Assembly (NCBI GenBank): GCA_003137075.1 | Contig: PLES01000068.1 | Location: 662-37,831, forward strand | Direction of reading: 5' to 3' | DNA: 37,170 nucleotides | Origin: Solirubrobacterales bacterium | Lineage (GTDB): Bacteria; Actinomycetota; Thermoleophilia; Solirubrobacterales; Solirubrobacteraceae | Shown here: positions 22,810 through 30,597 of the stretch, in pieces | Position numbering within the stretch: the first letter of the stretch is position 1 | Layout of the letters: each line of letters opens with the position of its first letter | The notes under the pieces: generated by a model | Seen by the model: only the letters and a program-made list of their open reading frames with translations | Told to the model about the DNA's origin: nothing | Database searches by the model: none | Program-made: the position numbers and the translations under genes

Positions 22810-24141
22810 ATGTTCGACTCACTCGCTGACAGGCTTCAGGCGACGCTGGCTGATGTTCGTGGCCGCGGCACGCTGACCGAAGACGACATCAACCGCGCGA
22901 TGCGGGAGATCCGGCTCGCGCTGCTCGAGGCGGACGTCAACTTCAAGGTCGTCAAGAGCTTCACGGAGGCGGTCAAACAACGCGCGCTTGGCGCTGACAT
23001 CATCGGCCAGCTGAACCCGGGCCAGCAGGTCGTCAAGATCGTCAACGACGAGCTCAAGGAGTTGATGGGAGGGGAGTCGGCCGAGTTTGAGTTCGCGCCG
23101 CGCCCGCCGACCGTGATCCTGATGGCCGGGCTCCAGGGTTCGGGCAAGACCACGGCGACCGGCAAGCTCGCTCAATTCCTGCGCACGCAGTACAACTCTT
23201 CGGTCGCTGTCGCCGCCTGCGACGTCTACCGTCCGGCCGCGGTCGAGCAGCTGATCAAGGTCGGCGCCCAGGCCGGCGCCGACGTCTACGAGCAGGGAAC
23301 GGATCGCGATCCGGTCAAGATCGCGGCCTGGGCGCGTGACCGCGCAATCTCAGAGGGCAAGGACGTCCTGATCGTCGATACCAGCGGGCGCCTGCACGTC
23401 GACGCCGAGCTGATGAAGGAACTTGCCGACATCAAGAAGGCGATCCGCCCGAACGCGGTGCTGCTGGTCGTCGACGCGATGACCGGCCAGGATGCGGTCA
23501 ACGTCGCCGAGCAGTTTGGTCAGACAGTCGATTTCGACGGCGTGATCATGAGCAAGCTCGACGGCGACTCGCGCGGTGGTGCCGCGCTCTCCGTCAAGGC
23601 GGTCACCGGCAAGCCGATCATGTTCGCGTCCACCGGGGAGAAGCTCGATCAGTTCGAACGCTTCCACCCGGACCGCATGGCTCAACGGATCCTCGGCATG
23701 GGGGACGTGCTCAGCCTGATTGAGAAGGCCAGCGACGCCTATGACGAGGAACAGTCACGCGAGCTCGAGCGCAAGTTCCGCAACAACGAGTTTGACCTCG
23801 ACGACTTCCTTGACCAGATGCGTCAGATCCGCAAGCTGGGGCCGCTCCAGAACCTGTTGGGCATGATCCCCGGGATGGGCAAGGAGCTGCGCGGGGCGAA
23901 GATCGACGAGCGCGAGTTCGACCGGCTACAGGCGATCATCCTCTCGATGACGCCTCAGGAGCGCCGCAACCCACAGCTGATCAAGGGCTCGCGACGGCTG
24001 CGGATCGCGCGTGGCGCCGGCACAAATGTGCAGGCGGTCAAGGCCCTGATCACGCAGTTCGAGCAGATGCGCAAGCTCATGAAGCAGTTCTCCTCGGGCA
24101 AGATGCCTGACCTTGGGGCAATAATGCGCCAGTCACGCTAA
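22810..24141 (+). CDS. ffh: Signal recognition particle GTPase Ffh (SRP54)
   Basis: Ffh binds signal sequences and 4.5S RNA and, with FtsY, targets nascent membrane proteins. It is 443 residues. The N domain comes first, then the G domain with GLQGSGKTTATGKLA (from residue 107), DVYRPAAVEQL, VDTSGRLHVDAELM and MSKLDGDSRGGAALS. The methionine-rich M domain (about 300-443) includes LGPLQNLLGMIPGMGKEL and the RNA-binding SRRLRIARGAG motif. The ffh-rpsP-khpA-rimM-trmD-rplS order is standard for Gram-positives. Confidence 0.97.
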   Translation: MFDSLADRLQATLADVRGRGTLTEDDINRAMREIRLALLEADVNFKVVKSFTEAVKQRALGADIIGQLNPGQQVVKIVNDELKELMGGESAEFEFAPRPPTVILMAGLQGSGKTTATGKLAQFLRTQYNSSVAVAACDVYRPAAVEQLIKVGAQAGADVYEQGTDRDPVKIAAWARDRAISEGKDVLIVDTSGRLHVDAELMKELADIKKAIRPNAVLLVVDAMTGQDAVNVAEQFGQTVDFDGVIMSKLDGDSRGGAALSVKAVTGKPIMFASTGEKLDQFERFHPDRMAQRILGMGDVLSLIEKASDAYDEEQSRELERKFRNNEFDLDDFLDQMRQIRKLGPLQNLLGMIPGMGKELRGAKIDEREFDRLQAIILSMTPQERRNPQLIKGSRRLRIARGAGTNVQAVKALITQFEQMRKLMKQFSSGKMPDLGAIMRQSR

Positions 24142-24144
24142 CCT
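24139..24144 (+). promoter_or_regulatory. -10 hexamer of rpsP
   Basis: TAACCT overlaps the ffh stop codon and ends 9 bp before the rpsP ATG. The context TAACCTCTGGGCCATATG nearly repeats the ffh start region. This suggests a second near-leaderless start for the ribosomal genes. Confidence 0.45.
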
Positions 24145-24153
24145 CTGGGCCAT

Positions 24154-24399
24154 ATGTCAGTAAGACTTCGACTCACGCGCGTCGGCGGACGCAAGAACCC
24201 CATCTGGCGGGTTGTTGTCGCCGACCAGCGCTCCAAGCGCGACGGTCGCGTAATTGAGACCGTCGGCCATTACAACGCACAGACCAACCCGTCGACGATT
24301 GTGCTCGACGAGGCGAAGGTCAAGGACTGGCTCGCCCGTGGCGCCCAGCCGACCGACACGGTCAAAAAGCTTCTGCGCACGCAGGGCATCGCCGGTTGA
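24154..24399 (+). CDS. rpsP: 30S ribosomal protein bS16
   Basis: An 81-residue S16 protein of the small subunit. [32 protein letters not shown] is the diagnostic N-terminus, and the VDxx-like segment ending in [16 protein letters not shown] completes the family pattern. The stop overlaps the next gene's TTG start by 4 bp. Confidence 0.97.
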   Translation: MSVRLRLTRVGGRKNPIWRVVVADQRSKRDGRVIETVGHYNAQTNPSTIVLDEAKVKDWLARGAQPTDTVKKLLRTQGIAG

Positions 24400-24650
24400 C
24401 CGAAACCGCCTTTTCGACACGAGAGCTACTCGAGTATCTAGCTCGGGGTCTCGTTGACGATCCGGATCAAGTGAAGGTCAACGAAGTGCGCGAGGACGAC
24501 GGCAGCGTCGTCCTCGAGTTGTCCGTGGGCCGGGACGATTACGGAAACGTGATCGGCCGCGGTGGCCGTACGGCAACGGCGCTGCGAACCGTCATCAAGA
24601 GCGCCGCCACCAAGCAGGGGCAGCGCATCTTCCTCGACATCATCGACTGA
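24396..24650 (+). CDS. khpA: KH-domain RNA-binding protein KhpA
   Basis: An 84-residue single KH-domain protein. The TTG start at 24396 overlaps the rpsP TGA (TTGA). The KH signature appears as [22 protein letters not shown], and the N-terminal helix [18 protein letters not shown] is typical. KhpA (with KhpB) binds small RNAs and affects cell division in Gram-positives. It always sits between rpsP and rimM in this cluster. Confidence 0.95.
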   Translation: MTETAFSTRELLEYLARGLVDDPDQVKVNEVREDDGSVVLELSVGRDDYGNVIGRGGRTATALRTVIKSAATKQGQRIFLDIID

Positions 24651-24664
24651 GCGGTCCTGGCGGT

Positions 24665-25162
24665 ATGCCGGACCGGCAACTGCTGAACGCGGGACGAGTG
24701 GGCAGTCCACACGGCCTCGACGGCAGCTTCAACGTCATCGCGACCTCCCCGGAGTTGCTCACCCTCGGCCGCGCCGTGGTGATCGCGGGCGTCGCCCACA
24801 AGATCGACCGCCGCGCCGGCCATGACGGCCGCGTGATCATTCGCGTCGTCGGCTGTGAGGACCGCAACGCTGCCGAAGCTCTGCGCGGGCAGACGGTATC
24901 GGTCAACCGCGCCGAGGTCCCCAAACTCGATCAGGACGAGTGGTGGGCGGATGACCTCGAGGGCTGCACGGTCCGCGACGGTGAGACTGAGGTCGGAACG
25001 GTGAAGCGCATGCTCGCGTTGCCGTCCTGTGAGGTGCTGGAGGTCGAGCGTGTTGGTGGGGGGGCCGATCTGCTTGTGCCGCTGGTCTCAGACGCGGTTC
25101 GCAGCGTCGATATCGAAGCCCAGCTGATTGACGTTGACCTGGTCTTCCTCGGGGAGGCGTGA
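24665..25162 (+). CDS. rimM: Ribosome maturation factor RimM
   Basis: RimM assists 30S head assembly around S19. It is 165 residues. The N-terminal domain begins LLNAGRVGSPHGLDGSFNV, matching the family GRxxxxHGLxGEv motif. The PRC-barrel domain starts at DEWWADDLEGCTV, with LLVPLVSDAVRSVDIEAQLIDVD at the end. The stop is followed 2 bp later by the trmD ATG. Confidence 0.95.
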   Translation: MPDRQLLNAGRVGSPHGLDGSFNVIATSPELLTLGRAVVIAGVAHKIDRRAGHDGRVIIRVVGCEDRNAAEALRGQTVSVNRAEVPKLDQDEWWADDLEGCTVRDGETEVGTVKRMLALPSCEVLEVERVGGGADLLVPLVSDAVRSVDIEAQLIDVDLVFLGEA

Positions 25163-25164
25163 GC

Positions 25165-25851
25165 ATGGAGCTAGACGTCTTCACGCTCTTCCCGGAGGCT
25201 TTCGAATGGTTTGAGTCGCAGCGCCATGTCCGCAACGCTCTGGCCGAGGGGCATCGGCTCGGTTACGTGAACTACCGGGACTACACGCCGCTGACCGGGG
25301 GCCAGGTGGACGACACTCCATTTGGCGGCGGCGCCGGGATGGTGCTGCGCGTCGACGTGGTCGAGGCCGCTTTGAGGGCGCGCTATGGGGCGGATCCGAC
25401 CGACGTGAGGCGCGAGCGCAGAGTGCTGGCGCTGACCCCCGGAGGCCGCATGTTGGACGACGCGCTGGTCGACGAACTGGCCGCCGAACCGGCGCTGACC
25501 TTGCTGTGTGGACGCTACGAGGGTTTCGACGAGCGCATCCTCGAGCACTTCGCCAGCGACCGGCTTTCAATCGGCAAGTACGTGCTGGCCGGTGGTGAGC
25601 TCCCGGCGATGGTCGTCTGTGACGCGATTCTGCGAAAACAGCCGGGCGCGCTCGGTCACGAGGAATCGGCGCTGGAGGAGTCTTTCAGCCAGGCCCTGGA
25701 CGGTGCGCCGGAGTATCCGCACTACACGCGACCGGCTGAATACCGGGGCTGGGATGTGCCGGAGGTACTGCTCTCCGGCCACCACGCCAAGATTCGTGAG
25801 TGGCGGCTCGAGCAGGCGCGCGAGCGTGGCGCAGGCAATTCGCTACCATAG
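25165..25851 (+). CDS. trmD: tRNA (guanine(37)-N(1))-methyltransferase TrmD
   Basis: TrmD makes m1G37 in tRNAs and prevents frameshifting. From the ATG at 25165 it is 228 residues, starting MELDVFTLFPEAFEWF. The trefoil-knot SAM-binding motifs LCGRYEGFDERI and LSIGKYVLAGGELPAMVVCDAI are intact, as is DDTPFGGGAGMVLR. A GTG at 25159 (GTGA overlap with rimM) is an alternative; GGGGAGG at 25151-25157 has proper spacing only to the ATG. Confidence 0.96.
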   Translation: MELDVFTLFPEAFEWFESQRHVRNALAEGHRLGYVNYRDYTPLTGGQVDDTPFGGGAGMVLRVDVVEAALRARYGADPTDVRRERRVLALTPGGRMLDDALVDELAAEPALTLLCGRYEGFDERILEHFASDRLSIGKYVLAGGELPAMVVCDAILRKQPGALGHEESALEESFSQALDGAPEYPHYTRPAEYRGWDVPEVLLSGHHAKIREWRLEQARERGAGNSLP

Positions 25852-25935
25852 GCCGCCGCGCGCTCTACAGCTGCGCACTTCTTTCTGCCAGTTTTGACCT
25901 CACGCCGGTGCTACCGGCAAAGACAAGAACGAGCC

Positions 25936-26535
25936 ATGAGCACCGTCATTGAAACTTTGGAGCGCGCACAGCTCCGCCGAGTCCCGCAGTTCGACGCTGG
26001 TGACCGCCTGCGTGTCCACTTCCAGGTGATCGAGGGCACGCGCCGGCGTACCCAGGTATTCGAGGGCGTTGTGATCAAGCGCCAGGGCCACGGTTCGCGT
26101 GAGACCTTCACCGTCCGTAAGCAGTCGTTCGGCGTTGGCGTCGAGCGTACGTTCCCGCTGCATTCGCCGAAGATCGAGAAGATCGAGGTTGCCGCCCGCG
26201 GTGACGTCCGGCGCGCCAAGCTCTACTACCTGCGTGACCGTGTCGGCAAGCGCGCCCGCGTGCGTGAGCGTCGCAACACCGGCCCCGAAGTACAGGTCGA
26301 GCGGGAACTGCTCTACGGCGAAGCGTTTGCGCAGGAGACGCCGGTGGAGAGTGCTCCGGAAGCCGTGGATACCGAAGCGGTTGAGACGGAGGCCGTCGAG
26401 GCCCCGGTTGCCGAGGTAACGGAAGCCCCAGAAGCAGAGGCTGCCGTCGAGGCGCCAGAGGCCGAGGCTGAAGCCCCGGCACCTGAAGCGGAGGCTGGCG
26501 ATAGCGCCGCCGCCGCTCCCGCCGACGAAGCCTAG
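25936..26535 (+). CDS. rplS: 50S ribosomal protein bL19 with acidic C-terminal extension
   Basis: L19 lies at the 30S-50S interface. The first about 120 residues are a normal L19 ([84 protein letters not shown]). Unlike standard L19 (about 115 residues), it continues to 199 residues with a low-complexity tail rich in Glu, Ala, Val and Pro (from about residue 128: [19 protein letters not shown]...). The tail is strongly acidic and probably disordered. The ATG at 25936 starts the family N-terminus; the open frame to 25894 is non-family. The 84-bp upstream gap holds TTGACC at 25894 but no matching -10. Confidence 0.95.
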   Translation: MSTVIETLERAQLRRVPQFDAGDRLRVHFQVIEGTRRRTQVFEGVVIKRQGHGSRETFTVRKQSFGVGVERTFPLHSPKIEKIEVAARGDVRRAKLYYLRDRVGKRARVRERRNTGPEVQVERELLYGEAFAQETPVESAPEAVDTEAVETEAVEAPVAEVTEAPEAEAAVEAPEAEAEAPAPEAEAGDSAAAAPADEA

Positions 26536-26540
26536 GCGGT

Positions 26541-27164
26541 TTGACCAAAACCAAGCAGTCGTTCGCACGCTCCGCAGGGGAGCTTGTGGCGATAGTCGTT
26601 GTGGCGCTGGGCCTTGCGCTCGGGGTTCAGGCATGGCTGGTGAAGCCGTACAGGATCCCGAGCGGTTCCATGGAGCCCACGCTTAAAATCGGGCAGCGGA
26701 TCCTCGTGGACCGGATCGGCATGCACTTTGGTTCGCCGCACATCGGCGAGGTCATGGTCTTCCATCCGCCCGCCGACTACACCTCGTGTGCTGACCCCAA
26801 ACAGGGAGAGAGCGGCGACGGTGTCTTTGAGCCGCAGGCCTGCGACCAGCTTCAGTCGCATGAGGCCTCGGTGACCTTCGTCAAACGGGTCGTCGGACTG
26901 CCCGGGGATCACCTGAAGATCATCAACGGTCATGTCTGGCGCAACGGCAAGGAAGAGTCAGCGCCCTACGCGGTGCCGTGCGTTGACAACCCGGTCTGCA
27001 ACTTCCCGAAGACGATCGTTGTGCCCAAGGGCGACTACTACATGATGGGCGACAACCGCCCGGACTCGGAGGACAGTCGCTTCTGGGGCCCGGTGCCGCG
27101 ACGCTGGTTGATCGGTGATGTGTTCTTCAGCTACTGGCCGATCGGCCGCATCGGGTTTTTATGA
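26541..27164 (+). CDS. lepB: Signal peptidase I (first of two)
   Basis: Type I signal peptidases cleave signal peptides at the outer face of the membrane. This 207-residue enzyme has one N-terminal membrane helix (about 13-33). Box B is PSGSMEPTL with catalytic Ser43, box D is KRVVGLPGDHL with catalytic Lys115, and box E is GDNRPDSEDSRFWGP. Four cysteines (83, 101, 147, 153) lie in the extracytoplasmic domain. The start is a TTG 5 bp after rplS, with AGGCGG almost touching it, so initiation may depend on coupling. A second copy follows after 89 bp. Confidence 0.93.
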   Translation: MTKTKQSFARSAGELVAIVVVALGLALGVQAWLVKPYRIPSGSMEPTLKIGQRILVDRIGMHFGSPHIGEVMVFHPPADYTSCADPKQGESGDGVFEPQACDQLQSHEASVTFVKRVVGLPGDHLKIINGHVWRNGKEESAPYAVPCVDNPVCNFPKTIVVPKGDYYMMGDNRPDSEDSRFWGPVPRRWLIGDVFFSYWPIGRIGFL

Positions 27165-27253
27165 TCGCTGGCAGTATGGGTCTGTGCCCGCCGCCGCTGA
27201 GCAAACAAACGCCGGCAGCTCGACACAGATTTGAAGACTGAACAGCACCGCTG

Positions 27254-27874
27254 ATGCCCGCATCGACCAAGAAACAGAAGTCCACGTTCCAGAACGTGCT
27301 CGAGTTCGCGATCACGATCGCGGTCGCGATCGGTCTGGCGCTCGGCATCCAGGCGTTCTTGGTCAAGCCGTACAAAATTCCGAGTCTCTCGATGTATCCG
27401 ACGCTGCGGGAGGGCCAGCGGATCCTCGTGAACCGGCTCGACACCAGCCCGAGCCTTTACAACGTTGTCGTCTTCCATCCGCCCGCGGGAGCTGACCCTC
27501 AGCCCGCCGAGTGCGAGAACCACTCTGAAGGTGCCGGCGACCAAATGCCTTGCGACACCCCAACGCCCGCGGAATCGGTCCAGACCTTCGTCAAGCGCGT
27601 GGTGGGACTGCCAGGGGATCATCTGCAGATCCTCAACGGACATGTCTGGCGAAACGGGGTCGAAGAAAAGGGCGCTTACGTACAGCCCTGCACCTACGCT
27701 GCCGACTGCACGTTCTCCAAGACGATCGTCGTTCCGGCCGGGCATTACTACATGATGGGTGACAACCGTGGCGACTCTGATGACAGCCGATTCTGGGGAC
27801 CGGTACCGCAAAAGTGGATCGTCGGCGTCGCCTTCTTCACTTACTGGCCGGTTGGCCGGATCGGCACGCTCTAA
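27254..27874 (+). CDS. lepB: Signal peptidase I (second of two)
   Basis: A 206-residue paralogue of the preceding peptidase. The membrane helix is about residues 14-36. Box B is PSLSMYPTL with Ser46, Lys114 is in FVKRVVGLPGDHL, and box E is GDNRGDSDDSRFWGP. The catalytic dyad is complete. The substrate-binding strand reads IPSLSM instead of IPSGSM, which could alter specificity. Cysteines 87, 100, 146 and 152 match the four in copy one. The 89-bp gap upstream shows no strong promoter. Its end overlaps the likely rnhB start. Confidence 0.93.
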   Translation: MPASTKKQKSTFQNVLEFAITIAVAIGLALGIQAFLVKPYKIPSLSMYPTLREGQRILVNRLDTSPSLYNVVVFHPPAGADPQPAECENHSEGAGDQMPCDTPTPAESVQTFVKRVVGLPGDHLQILNGHVWRNGVEEKGAYVQPCTYAADCTFSKTIVVPAGHYYMMGDNRGDSDDSRFWGPVPQKWIVGVAFFTYWPVGRIGTL

Positions 27875-28550
27875 CAACGTCCGTCCGCTTGGCGCTGGAC
27901 GCGCCAAGCGTCCCGCGCCCGGTCCCAAGCTGTTTGCCTACGACAGAGCACTGGGTGTTCGCTTTGTCGCTGGCGCAGACGAAGCGGGCCGCGGATGCCT
28001 CGCGGGGCCGCTCGTGGCAGCGGCCGTGCTGTTCGACTTTGAGCGTCTGCGCAAGGCCGACATTCGAACGCTCGCGGCTCTCAATGACTCCAAGCGCCAG
28101 ACGCCGGCTGCGAGGGCCGAGCTCTACCCGCTGATCATGCGCATCGCGACCAAGGTCGCGATCGTCTCGCGCTGCGCGCCGGGAATCGACAATCGCGGCT
28201 TGCATGTCACCAACCTCGCCGCCCTGCGTGAAGCACTGATGGGCGTCGCGCGCGAGGGCTGCATCTGCCTCAGCGACGGCTTCCCGGTGGCGCCGGTTGG
28301 CTATGAGCAACGGGCAGTGATCAAGGGCGACGCAACCAGTGCGGCGATCGCCGCCGCTTCCGTGATCGCCAAGGAGACTCGCGACCGCTACATGAGGCGG
28401 GTTGACGAGCGGATCCCCGGATGGGGTTTCGCCCAACACGTCGGCTACGCATCACCGGAGCACCGCAGCGCGATCGAGCGCTATGGCGTGACACCGCTGC
28501 ACCGGATGTCGTTCCAGTCGGCTGCCTATCAGCAGCTGGCGCTCGGCTAG
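27852..28550 (+). CDS. rnhB: Ribonuclease HII
   Basis: RNase HII cuts RNA in RNA-DNA hybrids and removes ribonucleotides from DNA. The catalytic motif GADEAGRGCLAGPLVAAAV holds the conserved Asp-Glu pair. LNDSKRQTPAARAELYPLI, ICLSDGFPV, GDATSAAIAAASVIAKETRDRYM and GWGFAQHVGYASPEH complete the family pattern. The start is uncertain: no ATG, GTG or TTG lies between the lepB stop and the conserved core. A TTG at 27852 (23-bp overlap, 232 residues) is chosen; an ATG at 27780 is the other option. rnhB and yraN are convergent with 8 bp between them. Confidence 0.93.
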   Translation: MAGSARSNNVRPLGAGRAKRPAPGPKLFAYDRALGVRFVAGADEAGRGCLAGPLVAAAVLFDFERLRKADIRTLAALNDSKRQTPAARAELYPLIMRIATKVAIVSRCAPGIDNRGLHVTNLAALREALMGVAREGCICLSDGFPVAPVGYEQRAVIKGDATSAAIAAASVIAKETRDRYMRRVDERIPGWGFAQHVGYASPEHRSAIERYGVTPLHRMSFQSAAYQQLALG

Positions 28551-28558
28551 TCGCTGAT

Positions 28559-28933
28559 TCAAAACGCTCCCTCGAGGTGATCGAGCCGCACAAGCTGACC
28601 GTTCGGCTTGAGCGTGATCCCGACGGCGTCAAAACGCAGTTCTGCGGCGCGCGGACGGTCGGGTCGCTCACGTAGCCACTGGGAGGCCATTCGCCGGACC
28701 TGCATGCGCTTACGCTGGTGGACCGACTCCAGTGGATCACGCTTGGAGCTGCTGGCGACGCGGGTCTTTACCTCACAGAAGATGATCGTCTGACCGTCGC
28801 TCGCGATCACGTCCAGCTCACCCCAGCGGGTGCGGAAGTTGCGTTCGAGGATCTGAAAGCCTCGGTGAACCAGGTGGTCGGCGGCCAACTGCTCTCCAGC
28901 GGCTCCCAGTTGGCGGCGTCTGTCATCAGTCAT
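28559..28933 (-). CDS. yraN: YraN/UPF0102 family nuclease-like protein
   Basis: A 124-residue UPF0102 protein with a PD-(D/E)XK nuclease-like fold. WGELDVIASDGQTIIFCEVKTR carries the Asp, Glu and Lys of the putative active site. The N-terminal GAAGEQLAADHLVHRGFQILERNFRT is typical. Family function is unproven, though the gene often neighbours rnhB and comM/dprA as here. The ATG at 28933 gives MTDDRRRQLGAAGE; the frame is open to 28996 but a -10 hexamer sits at 28946-28941. Confidence 0.93.
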   Translation of the reverse strand: MTDDRRRQLGAAGEQLAADHLVHRGFQILERNFRTRWGELDVIASDGQTIIFCEVKTRVASSSKRDPLESVHQRKRMQVRRMASQWLRERPDRPRAAELRFDAVGITLKPNGQLVRLDHLEGAF

Positions 28934-28940
28934 GCAGACG

Positions 28941-28946
28941 ACGCTA
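28941..28946 (-). promoter_or_regulatory. -10 hexamer of yraN (leaderless)
   Basis: On the - strand TAGCGT ends 7 bp before the ATG at 28933. No Shine-Dalgarno and no clear -35 are seen. The gap to the divergent comM start (28934-29079) holds this and the comM -10 and no other gene I can support. Confidence 0.4.
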
Positions 28947-29066
28947 GGCGACGAGGCGTGGCGGCTTTGTGCCGTCATATCAGGCCTTTGCAACAACCTC
29001 AGCCCGGATCTCGCGTTCTTTACAGAGGCCTGACGTGGCGCCCGAAATGCGGCACACCCTCTGGGC

Positions 29067-29072
29067 TAGGTT
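29067..29072 (+). promoter_or_regulatory. -10 hexamer of comM (leaderless)
   Basis: TAGGTT ends 7 bp before the GTG at 29080, the codon that gives ComM its normal N-terminus. This agreement supports both the start and the leaderless reading. Confidence 0.45.
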
Positions 29073-29079
29073 GGCCTTC

Positions 29080-30597
29080 GTGCTTGCTCGTGTCACCACC
29101 TTTGCGATTGACGGCGTAGAGCCGCGCCATGTTTGCGTGGAGGTGGACATCCGGCCCGGACTGCCTGCGTTCACGATCGTTGGCCTCGGCGATGCCGCAG
29201 TGCGTGAGTCGCGTGAGCGGATCCGGTCCGCGATCCTCAACTCGGGCTTCGAGTTCCCGCAGCGAAGGATCACGGCGAACCTGGCTCCGGCGTCGCTGCG
29301 CAAGGCGGGGCCGGGTTTCGACGCGGCGATGGCACTTGCGGTGCTCGCCGCCAGCGGACAGCTTGCCGCGGACGCGCTTTCACACGTGGCGGTATTCGGG
29401 GAGCTGTCACTGAGCGGCGAGCTCCGGGAGTCGGCCGGCGCGCTCGCCGTGGCCGAGGGAGCTTCCCGCTGCGGGTTGAAAAAGCTGGTTGTACCGGCCG
29501 CGAGGGCACGCGAGGCGTCGCTTGTCGACGGCATCCAGGTACTTGGGGTGAGCACTCTGCGGATGGCGGTCGACGCCGTCACCGGTAGGCGTCTGCCGCT
29601 CCCGCCGGCCGAGCTGCGTGAGTCAATCGCTATCGCAGAACCGGATCTGGCCGATGTCCGCGGCCACACGGTGCCGTTGCTGGCGGTGGAGATCGCGGCG
29701 GCTGGAGGCCACAACCTGCTGCTAGAGGGGCCGCCCGGAACCGGCAAGACGATGTTGGCACGCCGGCTTCCGTCAATCCTGCCGCCGCTGACCCGCGCCG
29801 AAGCCATCGAGGTCACGCGGATTCACAGCGTCGCCGGACTGCACCACGACGGCTTGGTGCGTGGGCGCCCTTTCCGCGCCCCGCACCACACGATCTCCGC
29901 CGCTGGACTGGTGGGAGGCGGCAGCACGCCCAGGCCCGGCGAGGCGACCCTGGCGCATCTCGGCGTGCTGTTCATGGACGAGCTCTCGGAGTTCCAAAGG
30001 ACCGCGGTGGAGGCGCTGCGTCAACCGCTGGAGGACGGACGCGTGTCGATCGTTCGCGGGCAGCATGCGCTGATCTTTCCGACGCGATTCATGCTGGTCG
30101 CGGCCACCAACCCCTGCCCGTGCGGCTACGCAGGCGTCGCCGACCGCTGTACCTGCGGCGAGTCTGACCTGCGACGCCATCAGCGCCGGATCAGCGGGCC
30201 GCTGCTGGACCGCATGGACCTACTGGTGCCGGTGCAACGTCCGTCGGATGCTGAGCTGCGGGCCGGGCCGGTGACAGATTCGGCGGCTGGGCGAGTGCGG
30301 GTCGCGCAGGCACGCGAGCGCCAGCAGCGGCGGCTAGCCGGGACCGCGGCTCGCTCCAATGGAGAGATGGACGCGGGCACGATTCAGGCGCGCATCAGGC
30401 TCGACGAGCGAGGTCAGGCGGCGCTCGGTGACGCGTATCTCGCAGGCATGCTCTCGGCGCGCGGACGCCACCGGGTGGTGCGTGTCGCGCAGACCATCGC
30501 CGACCTCGACGGACGCGACACGATCACCGACGTTGACGTGCTGCTGGCGCTGAACTTCCGCCAGCGAGCGGGTGGGGAGGAGGTGGCCGCAGCATGA
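29080..30597 (+). CDS. comM: ComM/YifB-type Mg chelatase-like AAA ATPase
   Basis: ComM is a hexameric helicase that extends recombination intermediates during natural transformation. From the GTG at 29080 it is 505 residues and starts VLARVTTFAIDGVEPRHVCVEVDI, as in the family. An N-terminal Lon-type fold contains GLPAFTIVGLGDAAVRESRERIRSA. Walker A GPPGTGKT is at 217-224, followed by FRAPHHTISAAGLVGGG, Walker B GVLFMDEL and the zinc-type NPCPCGYAGVADRCTCGE. Arginine-bearing RRISGPLLDRMDL and the C-terminal LSARGRHRVVRVAQTIADL follow. The frame is open to 28969 but that stretch lacks similarity. dprA overlaps the stop by 4 bp. Confidence 0.94.
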   Translation: MLARVTTFAIDGVEPRHVCVEVDIRPGLPAFTIVGLGDAAVRESRERIRSAILNSGFEFPQRRITANLAPASLRKAGPGFDAAMALAVLAASGQLAADALSHVAVFGELSLSGELRESAGALAVAEGASRCGLKKLVVPAARAREASLVDGIQVLGVSTLRMAVDAVTGRRLPLPPAELRESIAIAEPDLADVRGHTVPLLAVEIAAAGGHNLLLEGPPGTGKTMLARRLPSILPPLTRAEAIEVTRIHSVAGLHHDGLVRGRPFRAPHHTISAAGLVGGGSTPRPGEATLAHLGVLFMDELSEFQRTAVEALRQPLEDGRVSIVRGQHALIFPTRFMLVAATNPCPCGYAGVADRCTCGESDLRRHQRRISGPLLDRMDLLVPVQRPSDAELRAGPVTDSAAGRVRVAQARERQQRRLAGTAARSNGEMDAGTIQARIRLDERGQAALGDAYLAGMLSARGRHRVVRVAQTIADLDGRDTITDVDVLLALNFRQRAGGEEVAAA

